From assembly GCA_030680175.1 (NCBI GenBank), contig JAUXWO010000070.1, positions 28,896 through 92,895 on the forward strand: a stretch of DNA of 64,000 nucleotides. The letters are read 5' to 3'. The notes beneath the pieces were generated by a model. It saw only the letters and a program-made list of their open reading frames with translations, was not told where the DNA came from and ran no database searches. A program made the translations under genes and the position numbers. Shown in pieces: positions 35,057-44,267 of this stretch (position 1 is the stretch's first letter; each line of letters opens with the position of its first letter). The DNA is from Vicinamibacterales bacterium (GTDB lineage Bacteria; Acidobacteriota; Vicinamibacteria; Vicinamibacterales; UBA2999).

Positions 35057-35446
35057 TCAGTCGCCGGTGCCCCCGCGGCGGACGATGTGCTCGGGATCGT
35101 GCCAGTCGGTCCCGCAGAAGCGGCACTGCCGGGCCTCGGCCGTCCGCAGGGGCTCCCCGCAGTACGGGCAGGGCGGTCCTGGCGCGCCTTCGACGCCGAA
35201 GCACGCCGAGATGTCGAAGTAGATCTCCTGCAGCGCCCCGGAGGGCAACTGCAGGGTCAGAATGTCGAACGGGCGATCGCCCCGCCGGCCCATCGCCTGC
35301 GACACCAGGCGCGCGCCAGGCAGATGCGCCGCCACCCAGGCGTACTCGTCCGACACGGCGGCGACGGCGATCCCCGTCTCGGGCGACGTGCCGTCCACTC
35401 CATTCCAGGAGGGGGATGCCGCATCGCGTGTGTGCTCGTCGTCCAT
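35057..35446 (-). CDS. Small zinc-ribbon protein, function unknown
   Basis: A 129-residue cytosolic protein with a C-terminal double CxxC zinc ribbon (CPYCGEPLRTAEARQCRFCG). The middle part DRPFDILTLQLPSGALQEIYFDIS resembles a small ligand-binding or NTF2-like strand region but is not assignable. It lies 7 nt after the lipoprotein gene at 35454-35996, so the two are probably co-transcribed. There is no export signal. Confidence 0.7.
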   Translation of the reverse strand: MDDEHTRDAASPSWNGVDGTSPETGIAVAAVSDEYAWVAAHLPGARLVSQAMGRRGDRPFDILTLQLPSGALQEIYFDISACFGVEGAPGPPCPYCGEPLRTAEARQCRFCGTDWHDPEHIVRRGGTGD

Positions 35447-35453
35447 CACGCCC

Positions 35454-35996
35454 TCACCGCTTGAAGACGCTCTGGAGCGTCGTGACCACGACCGCCACGC
35501 CCGGGATGTTCGTATAGGTGGCGTTGAAGGTGAAGTAGCCATCCATCGCGTTGCCGATCGCCCGCGTATCCCAGTAGGTGATTTCGGCCGTCGTCGTGCC
35601 GCCGCGTGCGGTGCCGCTCAGCGTGAGCAGGCCGTTCGACCGCACGACGCCGCTGACCACGCCGGTCACGGCGCCCAGTTCGATGCGGCCGGTCACCGTG
35701 CTCCCCGTCTGCGTCAGGTCGATGCGAAGGGGCAGCGTCGTCCCCGGCGGGTAGATCCCGCGCTGCGGGCTGCAGAGCAGATCCTGAATGGAGCCGGTCC
35801 CGTCGCACCTCTCGATCCGGTAGCGGCCCTCCCACACGCCGCTGTACGGCGTGGCCGGCACGGCGGGCGGCGGCGCCGCGGTGACCGCCGGGGGCGGCGC
35901 GGACGATGTCGGAGCGGTGGGCGACGGGGACTTGCCGTTGCATGCGGCGCTGACACACGCCATCACGCCGATCATCACGAGCGCTCGAATCTGCAT
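35454..35996 (-). CDS. Hypothetical lipoprotein
   Basis: A 180-residue lipoprotein: the leader ends in CVSAAC, followed by a long Pro/Ala/Thr linker and a beta-rich domain (YSGVWEGRYRIERC, LRIDLTQTGSTVTGRIELG, TLSGTARGGTTTAEITYW) of the kind found in small lipocalin-like or beta-barrel lipoproteins. Two cysteines (ERCDG and LLCSP) could be bonded. The ATG follows GGGAGGAC. It is flanked by the paralogous metzincin gene, transcribed in the same direction. Confidence 0.75.
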   Translation of the reverse strand: MQIRALVMIGVMACVSAACNGKSPSPTAPTSSAPPPAVTAAPPPAVPATPYSGVWEGRYRIERCDGTGSIQDLLCSPQRGIYPPGTTLPLRIDLTQTGSTVTGRIELGAVTGVVSGVVRSNGLLTLSGTARGGTTTAEITYWDTRAIGNAMDGYFTFNATYTNIPGVAVVVTTLQSVFKR

Positions 35997-36073
35997 GGAT
36001 GTCCTCCCGCGGGACATCATCCAGCCCGTGTGCGACACGCGGGGTCACAGTTCCCGCGTGCCCGCCGTGCGCC

Positions 36074-37081
36074 TCAGCCGCCGCAGGACAGCAGCACGGG
36101 GGGCGCGGCGAAGTCCGCGGTGGACGCGAAGACGTGGCTCGGGTCGTGATCGGGATCCTGGTTGCCGACGGGACGCCGGTAGGCGATGGCGGCGTGGAAT
36201 CGCTCTTCGGGAGAGGCGATCACGTCAACCGCTCCGCACGCCACGATCGGCTGCATCACATGCCGTCCGTCGACATGCCAGAACCCGAGAGCGTGGCCCA
36301 CCTCGTGGACGACGAGCCCCTGGCCAATACGGCTGTGCTCGCCGGGACACCGGCATCGATCCAGCCACAGCCGAATCTCGCCGGGGTCCGCGCCGACAAA
36401 GGCCTGGCCACACGTCCCGCCTGCGGTAAAGGAGGCCGTCCACTGCTTGATCAAGACGCGAATCCACCCGCGTTCGGCCTCGCGCGGCTCAGGCCCCTGC
36501 TCAATCAGCGGCACCCCGTACGGCGTGAACTGCGTCACGCCGAGGACGATGCTCGCCCGAATGGACTGCAGTGTGTCACCGTCGACCGCCTGGCCGAAGT
36601 CATCGTTCGTCTGGATGTAGAACTTCGGCGCCGCCGCCAGGCGGCTCACGGGGCGCAAGCTCCCGGGCGCGTCGAGCGCATTCCTCACGAACTTCCGGTA
36701 GAACGTCAGGTCGAACGGCGGCGCGAGCGCAATGGGATCGACCGCCAGGTCGCTGCGTGACGCGCCGCCTCGCACCCAGAGACGCCGCTCGAGCAGCCCC
36801 GGGTGCGTCAGGGTCATCGACGACGCGCCGCTCGCGTGCTGATGCGTCAGGGTGAAGCGGCCGTTGCCGTCCGTCTGCGTGCTGAGGCTCGCGTAGTCGA
36901 TCGCCACCCCCGGCAACACCGGGCCATGCGTGGGCACCACCTGCCCGGCGAGCGTCCATGACGACGCGGCCGGCGTGGACACTGTCACGCTGGTCGAGGC
37001 GCCCGATGGCGACGTCGGGCTCGACGAACAGGCCGCCGTCGCCGCCAGCACGATCACTCCGACCCAGCGGTTGGTCCGCAT
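36074..37081 (-). CDS. Lipoprotein metzincin-type metalloprotease, paralogue 2
   Basis: A 335-residue lipoprotein with leader ending in ATAAC, a Ser/Thr/Pro linker, a carboxypeptidase-regulatory-like domain (WTLAGQVVPTHG) and a metzincin catalytic site HEVGHALGFWH. It is a clear paralogue of the protein at 8178-9149: shared blocks include DPIALAPPFDLTFYRKFVRNA, CRCPGEHSR and AYRRPVGNQDPDHDPS. The GGAGGGGGGAGCAGG ribosome site precedes the ATG at 37081. It is likely outer-membrane or periplasm-anchored. Confidence 0.85.
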   Translation of the reverse strand: MRTNRWVGVIVLAATAACSSSPTSPSGASTSVTVSTPAASSWTLAGQVVPTHGPVLPGVAIDYASLSTQTDGNGRFTLTHQHASGASSMTLTHPGLLERRLWVRGGASRSDLAVDPIALAPPFDLTFYRKFVRNALDAPGSLRPVSRLAAAPKFYIQTNDDFGQAVDGDTLQSIRASIVLGVTQFTPYGVPLIEQGPEPREAERGWIRVLIKQWTASFTAGGTCGQAFVGADPGEIRLWLDRCRCPGEHSRIGQGLVVHEVGHALGFWHVDGRHVMQPIVACGAVDVIASPEERFHAAIAYRRPVGNQDPDHDPSHVFASTADFAAPPVLLSCGG

Positions 37082-37223
37082 CCTGCTCCCCCCTCCGGGC
37101 GTCCCGTCGCCTCCCGGCACCCGCGTGGCCATCATAGTCCTGACATGAGACGCGGAAGGTCACAGTTCCCGTGTCGAGAGAATGCGCCGGGATCCCGCGC
37201 GTCCGGGATAAGATGACGGCCCG

Positions 37224-38273
37224 ATGCCGCGCAACGCTGAAGTCATCCGCCAATGGAAGCTCCTGCTGGCACTCGAGCCGGCGCGCTACGGGAAGACCGT
37301 GGACGAGCTGGCCGAGGCCCTCGGCTCGCACAAGCGGACGATCTGGCGGGACCTGAAGGCGCTGCAGGAGGCGGGCTTCCCGCTGACGGCCGACCGGCGC
37401 GATCGCAAGAGCATCTACCGGCTCACGGGCCTGCCGCTCAAGGCGCTGCACGAGGCGGGCCTGTCGACCAGCGAGGCCTGCGCGCTGTACGCCGGACGCG
37501 CGCTGCTGCTCACGCTCACCGGGTCTCCCTTCGAACGCGCGATGACGAGCCTCGTCCGGAAGATCGAGCGTGCGCTGCCCGCAGCGACGAAGGCGTTCCT
37601 CGACCAGCTGCCCGGCGTGATCAAGGTGAAGCCGGCGCCGCGCAAGTCCGCGCCGGCGGGTGACTACGGCGAGGTGGTGGCGCGCATCATCGAGGCGTGC
37701 GCCGACCGGCGCGTCGTGCGGATGACGTATTTCTCGGCCGGCCGCAACCGCGAGAAGGACTACGAGATTCACCCGTATCACGTGGCATACCACGACGGCG
37801 GCCTGTACCTGTCCGCCTACGTGCCCGAGTACCACGGCCTGCGGACGTTCGCGCTCGAGCGCATCCTGCGCTTCACGCCGCAGCGCGGCACGTTCACGCC
37901 CACCGCCGATCTCGGCGACGATGCCTTCGGCAACTCGCTCGGGGTGAACCAGGGCGCCGCCGAACGCATCGTGATCGACTTCTCGCCGCGCGTCGCGCGC
38001 TACGTGCACGAGCGGACATGGCATCCCACACAGTCGCTCGTCGATCGCCCCGGCGGCGGCGTGCGCTGCACGCTGAAGGTCTGCCGCGACTACGCGCTCG
38101 AGCACTGGATCCTCGGCTGGGGCCCGCACGCGCGCGTGGTGTCGCCGTCGGCGCTGGCCGAACAGATCCTCGAGCAGCTGAGCGCCGCGCGTGACGGCTA
38201 CGTGCCCCGTCTCGATCTCGAGGCCGTGGTCGCCCCCGCGCGGGCCGCACGCCAGCCGCGCCTGCGGCTCTGA
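37224..38273 (+). CDS. WYL-domain transcriptional regulator (YafY/PafBC-like)
   Basis: A 349-residue DNA-binding protein. It has an N-terminal winged helix (AEALGSHKRTIWRDLKALQE, residues 31-50), then a WYL domain around residues 150-215 (RVVRMTYFSAGRNREKDYEI, then GLYLSAYVPEYHGLRTFALERI) and a C-terminal WCX extension ending in basic residues. WYL proteins sense nucleic acids or small ligands, often in DNA damage or defence contexts. Here no defence genes adjoin. Its neighbour downstream is the TonB receptor, transcribed the same way after 133 bp, so control of that gene is possible but unproven. Confidence 0.9.
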   Translation: MPRNAEVIRQWKLLLALEPARYGKTVDELAEALGSHKRTIWRDLKALQEAGFPLTADRRDRKSIYRLTGLPLKALHEAGLSTSEACALYAGRALLLTLTGSPFERAMTSLVRKIERALPAATKAFLDQLPGVIKVKPAPRKSAPAGDYGEVVARIIEACADRRVVRMTYFSAGRNREKDYEIHPYHVAYHDGGLYLSAYVPEYHGLRTFALERILRFTPQRGTFTPTADLGDDAFGNSLGVNQGAAERIVIDFSPRVARYVHERTWHPTQSLVDRPGGGVRCTLKVCRDYALEHWILGWGPHARVVSPSALAEQILEQLSAARDGYVPRLDLEAVVAPARAARQPRLRL

Positions 38274-38406
38274 CGAGCGCACGGCACACCGGCGCCCCGC
38301 GCCGCCGCCCGATCGTCTCCGGATGTCTTTCGCTGCGACATCGTGACGCAGTGACTTCCCGCCGCTCGCCTTCCTACACTGGAGGCAGTTGTCCCGGGAG
38401 GTTACC

Positions 38407-40710
38407 GTGTCCATGCGCCGTGTCCTGCTCGCTCTTGTCCTCGTCCTCGGTGGCCTGTGGCCGTCACCCGGAGACGCCCAGACGCCCGTCGCCTCGGTTG
38501 CCGGGACCGTCGCCACGCACGACGGCGCGCGCATCCCCTTCGCCACGCTCACGCTCACGGACACGGCCACCGGGCGCACGTGGCGCGGGGCGACCGACGG
38601 GCGCGGGCTGTTCCTGTTCGATCAGATTCCCGCGGGCACCTACGATCTCACGATCGACGCGGCGGGCTACGCGCCGCGCGCGGTGCCGGCCCTCGAGGTC
38701 CCGGCGGGCGCGACCCACCGCCTCTCCGTCACGCTGGCGCCGGCCTCGCTCTCGGAGCACGTCACCGTCTCGGCGGCCATGCCGCGCGACAGCCTCGAAC
38801 AGACCGCCGTGCGCGAGAGCGGGGCGCGCGATGTCGGCGAGGCCCTGGCCGGGACCGCTGGCGTCTGGCGGGTGCGGCGCGGCGCCATCGCGAGCGACGT
38901 CGTGGTCCGCGGGCTCCCGAGCCGCGACCTCAACGTGCTCATCGACGGCCAGCGCGTCTACGGCGCCTGCCCGAACCGCATGGACCCGCCCGCCTTTCAC
39001 GTCGACTTCTCGGAGGTCGAGCGTGTCGAGGTCGGGAAGGGCCCCTTCGATGTCCGCTACCAGGGCAGCATGGGCGGACTCGTCAACATCGTCACCCGCC
39101 GTCCGCCAGACGGCTGGCATGCGTCGCCCACGCTGTCGGTCGGGTCCTTCGGCTTCGTGAATCCCTCGGCCTCGGTCTCGTACGGCGGTGAACGGATGGC
39201 GCTGCTCGCCGGCTACTCGTTCCGCCGGTCGGCGCCGTACACCGATGGCCGCGGCGCGCTCTTCACGGCCACCGCCAACTACGCGGACGCCCACGTCGAC
39301 GCCGAGGCGTTCCGCGCGACGACGGCCTGGGGGCGCGCGGCGTGGCGGCTGGCGGGCGGCGGCCAGATCGAGGCCAGCTACACCCGGCAGCAGGCCGACC
39401 AGATGCTCTATCCCTACCTGCAGATGGACGCGGTCTACGACAACGCCGACCGCGTCGCCGTACGCCTCGAGCAGCCCCGGAGCGGCGCGCGCCTCTCTGC
39501 GATCCGCGCCGACCTCACCTGGTCGCGCGTCGACCACTGGATGACCGACGCGCTCCGCCGATCGGCCGCCAACGCCCCGCGCGGCTACTCGATGGGCACC
39601 GACGCCGAGACGCGCACGCTCGGTGGGCGCGCCGAGGCGCAGCTGGGCGCCGGGCTGACGTTCGGCGCCGAAGCCTACCGCCGGACGTGGGATACCACCA
39701 CCGTCATGGCCGGCATGGGCTACGCGGTCCAGCACTCCATCCCCGACGCCACGATCGACACCGCCGGCGTCTTCGCCGAGTACCGCCGCGCGCTCGGGTC
39801 GAAGACCACGCTCGATGCCGGCGGGCGGCTCGACCGCATCCGCTCGGCCGCCGAGGCCGGGGCCCCCACCCTCGCGCTCTATCGCGCCTATCACGCCACG
39901 AGCACGACCGCCCGGATCGACGTCCTGCCGGCCGGCCGCCTGAAGCTCACGCGGCAGATCGCCCCCGCACTGCTCGTCAGCGCGGGGCTCGGACACAACG
40001 CCCGCGTCGCCGAACCGAACGAACGGTTCTTCGCGCTGCGGCGGATGGGCACCGACTGGGTCGGCAACCCGGACCTGGCGCCGTCACGCAACACCGGGAT
40101 CGATCTCACGGCCGCGCTCGATGGCGGCGGACGCGCGCTCACCGTGAACGTGTTCGCCAACCGCCTGCACGATTACGTCGCCCTCTACTCGGCCCGCCGC
40201 GTGGCGATGGTGCCCGGCGTCATGAACACGAGCGCGCGCTCGTACACCAACGTGGACGGCTGGCTCCGCGGCGTGGAGATCACCGGCTCCACCCAGCTCT
40301 GGCCGGCCGTCTCGCTGGCGGCCGACGTCTCGTATACCCGCGGCACCTTCGAGGCCAACGGCCTCCCCGGCGTCGCGGGCGGCGATCTCGCCGAGATGCC
40401 GCCGCTCCGGGCGCAGGCGCGCCTCCGCGTGGACAACGGCCGCGCCTTCGGCGAACTGGGCGGGATCGCCAGCGCGGCGCAGCGCCGCGTGGATACGGCG
40501 CTCGGCGAGGCGGAGACGCCCGCCTACGCGCTCCTGAACCTCCACGGCGGCCTTCGGGCCGGCGCGTTCGCCGTCAGCGTGGGCGTGGCCAACCTGCTCG
40601 ACCACTACTACGTGGAGCACCTGTCCTACCAGCGCGACCCGTTCCGCTCGGGGGTGCGCGTGGCGGAGCCGGGCCGCAACCTGTTCATGAACGCGAGCTG
40701 GAAGTTCTAG
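38407..40710 (+). CDS. TonB-dependent receptor, OprC-like (putative copper uptake)
   Basis: A 767-residue outer-membrane receptor. After a signal peptide there is a carboxypeptidase-regulatory domain (about residues 30-110), a plug with DVVVRGLPSRDLNVLIDGQR and MGGLVNIVTRRP, then a 22-strand barrel ending in the terminal aromatic residue (ASWKF). The plug loop GACPNRMDPP contains CxxxM (Cys188, Met192), the metal-binding pair of OprC-type copper receptors, and the barrel contains a YPYLQMDAVYDN segment resembling that family. Copper as substrate is inferred from these motifs. The GTG at 38407 lies 5 nt after GGGAGG; an ATG two codons on is also possible. Confidence 0.85.
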   Translation: MSMRRVLLALVLVLGGLWPSPGDAQTPVASVAGTVATHDGARIPFATLTLTDTATGRTWRGATDGRGLFLFDQIPAGTYDLTIDAAGYAPRAVPALEVPAGATHRLSVTLAPASLSEHVTVSAAMPRDSLEQTAVRESGARDVGEALAGTAGVWRVRRGAIASDVVVRGLPSRDLNVLIDGQRVYGACPNRMDPPAFHVDFSEVERVEVGKGPFDVRYQGSMGGLVNIVTRRPPDGWHASPTLSVGSFGFVNPSASVSYGGERMALLAGYSFRRSAPYTDGRGALFTATANYADAHVDAEAFRATTAWGRAAWRLAGGGQIEASYTRQQADQMLYPYLQMDAVYDNADRVAVRLEQPRSGARLSAIRADLTWSRVDHWMTDALRRSAANAPRGYSMGTDAETRTLGGRAEAQLGAGLTFGAEAYRRTWDTTTVMAGMGYAVQHSIPDATIDTAGVFAEYRRALGSKTTLDAGGRLDRIRSAAEAGAPTLALYRAYHATSTTARIDVLPAGRLKLTRQIAPALLVSAGLGHNARVAEPNERFFALRRMGTDWVGNPDLAPSRNTGIDLTAALDGGGRALTVNVFANRLHDYVALYSARRVAMVPGVMNTSARSYTNVDGWLRGVEITGSTQLWPAVSLAADVSYTRGTFEANGLPGVAGGDLAEMPPLRAQARLRVDNGRAFGELGGIASAAQRRVDTALGEAETPAYALLNLHGGLRAGAFAVSVGVANLLDHYYVEHLSYQRDPFRSGVRVAEPGRNLFMNASWKF

Positions 40711-40731
40711 CGGAGTGTCATTGACGATCCA

Positions 40732-40866
40732 CTACCGGGCCTCGGGGCCGAGCCCCTCGAGGCGCGCCTTGGCGGCATCCGCTTCCTCGGTTGGCGGACT
40801 GGCGCATCCCACGCCGAACGTCGCAACCAACAAGGTCATCAGTACCATCGTGATGCGCGTGCGCAT
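40732..40866 (-). CDS. Very small lipoprotein
   Basis: A 44-residue lipoprotein: leader MRTRITMVLMTLLVATFG with lipobox GVGC, then a 24-residue charged tail (EEADAAKARLEGLGPEAR). AGGAGGGACACC precedes the ATG at 40866. It converges on the TonB receptor with a 21-nt gap. Small lipoproteins of this size are hard to assign; the strong ribosome site and lipobox argue that it is real. Confidence 0.6.
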   Translation of the reverse strand: MRTRITMVLMTLLVATFGVGCASPPTEEADAAKARLEGLGPEAR

Positions 40867-40914
40867 GGTGTCCCTCCTGATCTCACCTTGCCTGTGGGAG
40901 GGATCAGGACCAGA

Positions 40915-41034
40915 CAGCATTTTGGCGTCGCCGAGGAACAGCACGCCCGTCAGGAAGCCCTTCTTGTCGGGGAACCACTTCGCCCCGGTGGACACGGACG
41001 TCACGTAGTCCACTCCGTTCCCGATCCCGGGGCC
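40915..41034 (-). pseudogene. Relic of an oxalate/formate-type MFS gene
   Basis: On the minus strand the translation reads GIGNGVDYVTSVSTGAKWFP then DKKGFLTGVLFLGDAK, the helix 4-5 loop signature of OFA-family MFS transporters (compare the usual KWFPDKRGLATG). Nothing of the rest of such a gene is present on either side. The frame runs directly into the small lipoprotein gene, which has its own start. Confidence 0.6.
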
Positions 41035-41125
41035 GTGCGCGCGACGAGAGGATCGCAGCCACGCGGCGCCAGCTGGCGGCGTCCACGCGGGTTGTGGACG
41101 CCTCCGACTGCAGGGGTGACCGGCC

Positions 41126-41338
41126 TCAGCGTCGCTCGCGCGGCGGCTTGGTGACTTTGTTCACCACCTCTTCGGTCTTTCGCTTCACGGTCCCGACGGT
41201 CTCGCGTACCTTGCCGGCCACCTGGTCCCCCACCCCTTCGGCTTCGAGGTCGGGATCGCTAATCAACGCCCCGGTCTTCTGCTTGACCTTCCCCTTCAAC
41301 TGTTCGGCCTTGCCGGCCACTTCATCCTTGTTCACCAT
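41126..41338 (-). CDS. CsbD family stress protein
   Basis: A 70-residue hydrophilic protein of the CsbD type: VNKDEVAGKAEQLKGKVKQK at the start and DQVAGKVRETVGTVK in the middle, rich in Lys, Glu and Gly. CsbD proteins are abundant in general stress and stationary phase; the molecular role is unknown. The ATG is preceded by GGAGG. No operon partner is evident. Confidence 0.9.
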   Translation of the reverse strand: MVNKDEVAGKAEQLKGKVKQKTGALISDPDLEAEGVGDQVAGKVRETVGTVKRKTEEVVNKVTKPPRERR

Positions 41339-41490
41339 GTCGCTGCCTCCTGTTTGGCGCGCTTGTCACGTTCCGCTCGTAGGGACGCTCATGGATGAGC
41401 ATGAAGCGTACCGGCACGGGATGCGCGTGGCACGGCCCATGCACCGTCTTCCAGCAGAATAGGTTACGGTGCGGACACGAGGTGTACTCG

Positions 41491-41718
41491 ATGGAACAGC
41501 GGAAAGACACGACGAAGGCCGGCCCGGATCCCACGCGGCCGCACGATCCAACACCCACGGGACCCCCGTCCCCGACACCGCCCGTCGTGCCGCCAGACGA
41601 CCCGCACGCGCCGGACGTCGAGCGTGAGCCGAGCATCGATCCGCCGCCGATCGAACCGCCGCTCCAGGCCCCGTCTGAAACGCCCGGCGACGGCGAGCCT
41701 CCAGCGCCACGGGCGTAG
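41491..41718 (+). CDS. Small proline-rich protein
   Basis: A 75-residue protein, about one third proline, with repeated DPT/PPT motifs (TRPHDPTPTGPPSPTPPVVP) and an acidic middle. A GAGGTG ribosome site precedes the ATG. It has no hydrophobic segment and is probably disordered. Coding status rests on the ribosome site and proline codon use; there is no family match. It converges on the kinase gene with a 9-nt gap. Confidence 0.45.
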   Translation: MEQRKDTTKAGPDPTRPHDPTPTGPPSPTPPVVPPDDPHAPDVEREPSIDPPPIEPPLQAPSETPGDGEPPAPRA

Positions 41719-41727
41719 CCCCTCGCG

Positions 41728-44157
41728 CTAGCGGCGCGCGTCGCGCACGGCCGCGAGTTCCTTCTCGAGGCTCGCCACGTCGGGGTGGCCGTCGCCGAGA
41801 CGCTCGCGGCGGATGGCCAGCGCCTCGGCGAGGTGCTGCGCCGCCTCCGCGGGCCGGCCCTGGTCCCGAAGCACACGGCCCAGCACGACCAGGCTCGACG
41901 AGATCTCCAGGCCCCCGGCCTCGACGAGCGTCCGGTGCTCGAGCACCTGCCGCGCCAATACCTCGGCTTCGGCGAGGCGGCCCTGACGACGGAGGGTCTC
42001 GCTCAGGTTCGAGCGATACATCACCAGTTCTGGATCGTCGGTCTGGCCGCGCGCTTCCTTTCCCGCAATGAGCTCGCGAAACATCGCCTCGCTCTCCCGG
42101 TTGCGGTCGAGGCGCATCAGGACGGTCGCCAGGTTGTTGACGGCGCGCGTCACGGCCGGGTGGTCCGGCGCGAAGAGCTGGCGGCGCATCTCGAGCGTCT
42201 CGCGGAACAGCCCTTCGGCGGCCACCAGGTTGCCCTGCCGCGCCCTGAGGTTCGCGAGGTTGTTGATGGTGATCGCGAGGCTCGGATGGCGCTCGCCGTA
42301 GACGGCGCGGTAGACCTCCAGCGCCCGCTCGTAGTGCTGTGCCGCGTCGTCGTACTCCCCGAGGTCGCTCAGGTTGACCGCCAGGTTCTGATGCGAGCGG
42401 GCCACCTGCGGATGCCGCGACCCGAGGCGCTGGCGGTGAATCGCGAGCGCCTCCTCGTAGAGCGGCACGGCGTCGCGCGGAAAGCCCTGCCGTGAGCGCG
42501 CGTATGCCACACCGCTCAGGCTTTCGGCCACGTCCACATGACCCGGCCCGAGGTGTGCCTGCCGCATCGCCAGCGCCTCTCGGAAGAGCTGCTCGCCGTC
42601 CGCGAAGCGGCCCTGCTCGACGTAGACGTGCCCCAGCTCATGCAGGCTCGCCGCGTAGGCCCGTCCGCCCTCTGGCGACAGGACCCGTTCGGTGGCCAGG
42701 GCACGGTCGAACTCGCGCTCCGCGCCCTCGAAGTCGCCCAGGAAGCGCAGCACGACGCCGAGGTGGCGGTGGCTCTGCGCCACGTCGGCATGCGTCTCGC
42801 CATGGGCGGCGCGCCGCGCCTCGAGCGCCCGCTCGATGAGCGGCCGCGCCCGCGCGTACTCCCCGAGGCTGCGGTAGACGCCACCGATCGTGTCGAGCAG
42901 CTGCGCCTGCAGCACCGGTTCGTCCGACAGCTCCGCCGCGCGTGCGACGCCCCGGTCGAGCAGCTCGCGCCCGGTAATCTCCGCGCCCTGCGCGTTGTCC
43001 GGGTCGTTGCCCTCGAACATGCGCACCATGAAGGCCGACACCTGCTCGGCCTTGGCCGCCTCCTGCTGCGCGCGCGCCAGCGCCGCCTGCAGCTCGGCCG
43101 CGTGCTGCAGGCTCACGAGGATGTAGCCGGCCAGCATCACGACGAGGGCCGCGGCCGCCGTCACGAGCACGCGGTGGCGCCCCACGAACTTCGAGGCCCG
43201 GTAGCCGATCGAGTGGCCCCGGGCATGGACGGGTTGCCCCGTCAGGAAGCGATCGATGTCCTCGGCGAGCAGCCCGACCGAGGCATAGCGCAGTTCCGGC
43301 TCCTTGCGGAGCGCCATCGCGACGATGCGATCGAGGTCGCCGCGCAGGCGCCGCGCCAGCCTCGGCGGCGTCGTGCGCCGGGACACGGCGATCTGGTCCG
43401 AGGAGATCTCGGTGCGGCCGCTGCCGCTGAGCGACGTCTCGACCGCCAGGCTCGGGCGCGGCGCCTCGTCGCGCACGACCACGCGCTCGATCTCGCCCGG
43501 CACCCGCTTCTCGAGCCGCTGGGCGCGCCGGCCGCACAGCAACTCGTAGAGCAGCAGGCCCAGCCCGTAGATGTCGGTGGCCGTCGTAATACGGCCGCCG
43601 GTCACCTGCTCCGGGCTGGCATACTCGGGCGTCATCAGGTGCACACCCGTCCGCGTGGCTTCGGTGTCGGCGTAGGTGGCCGCCATCAGCGGTTTCGCGA
43701 TGCCGAAGTCCACCAGCTTCACCTCGCCCGCCTCGGTGACGAGGATGTTGCGGGGCTTGATGTCGCGGTGGACGATGAGCTGCCGGTGCGCGTAGGCCAC
43801 CGCGTCGAGGACGTCGACGAACAGCCGGAGGCGGTCCGGGATGGTCAGCTGGCGCCGATCGCAGTAGGCGTCAATCGCCTCGCCCGCCACGAACTCCATC
43901 ACGAGGTAGGGACGGCCATCGGGCGCCGTGCCCCCGTCGAGGAACCGGGCCACCCCGGGGTGGTCCAGCGACGCGAGCAGCCGCTGCTCGGTCAGGAAGC
44001 GCGCGGAGTGCTCCGCATGGAGCGCATCGCGCAGGACCTTGATCGCCACCTCGCGCCGCGGCTCCGCGGTCTCGTCCACCGCGAGATAGACGGTGCCCAT
44101 CCCGCCGCGCCCAATCTCGCGCAGCAGCCGGTATCGTCCGATCGTGGTGCCTTCCAT
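41728..44157 (-). CDS. Serine/threonine protein kinase with TPR domain
   Basis: An 809-residue membrane kinase of the PknB type. The N-terminal kinase domain has IGRGGMGTVYLA, catalytic Lys40, HRD at 130-132 (VHRDIKPRN) and DFG at 150-152, followed by TPEYASPEQV. A transmembrane helix near residue 335 (TAAAALVVMLAGYILVSL) leads to an extracytoplasmic array of about ten TPRs of the TPR_10/12 type (HPSLAITINNLANLRARQGN, HPQVARSHQNLAVNLSDLGE). Such kinases sense external protein ligands. It lies downstream of the TonB receptor and S9 peptidase genes (110-bp gap), so it may be co-regulated with them. Confidence 0.92.
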   Translation of the reverse strand: MEGTTIGRYRLLREIGRGGMGTVYLAVDETAEPRREVAIKVLRDALHAEHSARFLTEQRLLASLDHPGVARFLDGGTAPDGRPYLVMEFVAGEAIDAYCDRRQLTIPDRLRLFVDVLDAVAYAHRQLIVHRDIKPRNILVTEAGEVKLVDFGIAKPLMAATYADTEATRTGVHLMTPEYASPEQVTGGRITTATDIYGLGLLLYELLCGRRAQRLEKRVPGEIERVVVRDEAPRPSLAVETSLSGSGRTEISSDQIAVSRRTTPPRLARRLRGDLDRIVAMALRKEPELRYASVGLLAEDIDRFLTGQPVHARGHSIGYRASKFVGRHRVLVTAAAALVVMLAGYILVSLQHAAELQAALARAQQEAAKAEQVSAFMVRMFEGNDPDNAQGAEITGRELLDRGVARAAELSDEPVLQAQLLDTIGGVYRSLGEYARARPLIERALEARRAAHGETHADVAQSHRHLGVVLRFLGDFEGAEREFDRALATERVLSPEGGRAYAASLHELGHVYVEQGRFADGEQLFREALAMRQAHLGPGHVDVAESLSGVAYARSRQGFPRDAVPLYEEALAIHRQRLGSRHPQVARSHQNLAVNLSDLGEYDDAAQHYERALEVYRAVYGERHPSLAITINNLANLRARQGNLVAAEGLFRETLEMRRQLFAPDHPAVTRAVNNLATVLMRLDRNRESEAMFRELIAGKEARGQTDDPELVMYRSNLSETLRRQGRLAEAEVLARQVLEHRTLVEAGGLEISSSLVVLGRVLRDQGRPAEAAQHLAEALAIRRERLGDGHPDVASLEKELAAVRDARR

Positions 44158-44267
44158 CGCCGTTCGCCCCCCGTACGATCGCCCAGTGTACCCCGGCCGG
44201 GGCGGCGCTCTGCACAGCCCCCCCGCGCGCGCGGTCAGCATGCGGTAAGGAAATGGTGTCGGCCTCC

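Noticed and set aside
37224..38273. WYL regulator as part of a phage-defence island
   Set aside because: No restriction, CBASS, BREX or other defence genes are nearby; only the distant hipBA pair is defence-like.
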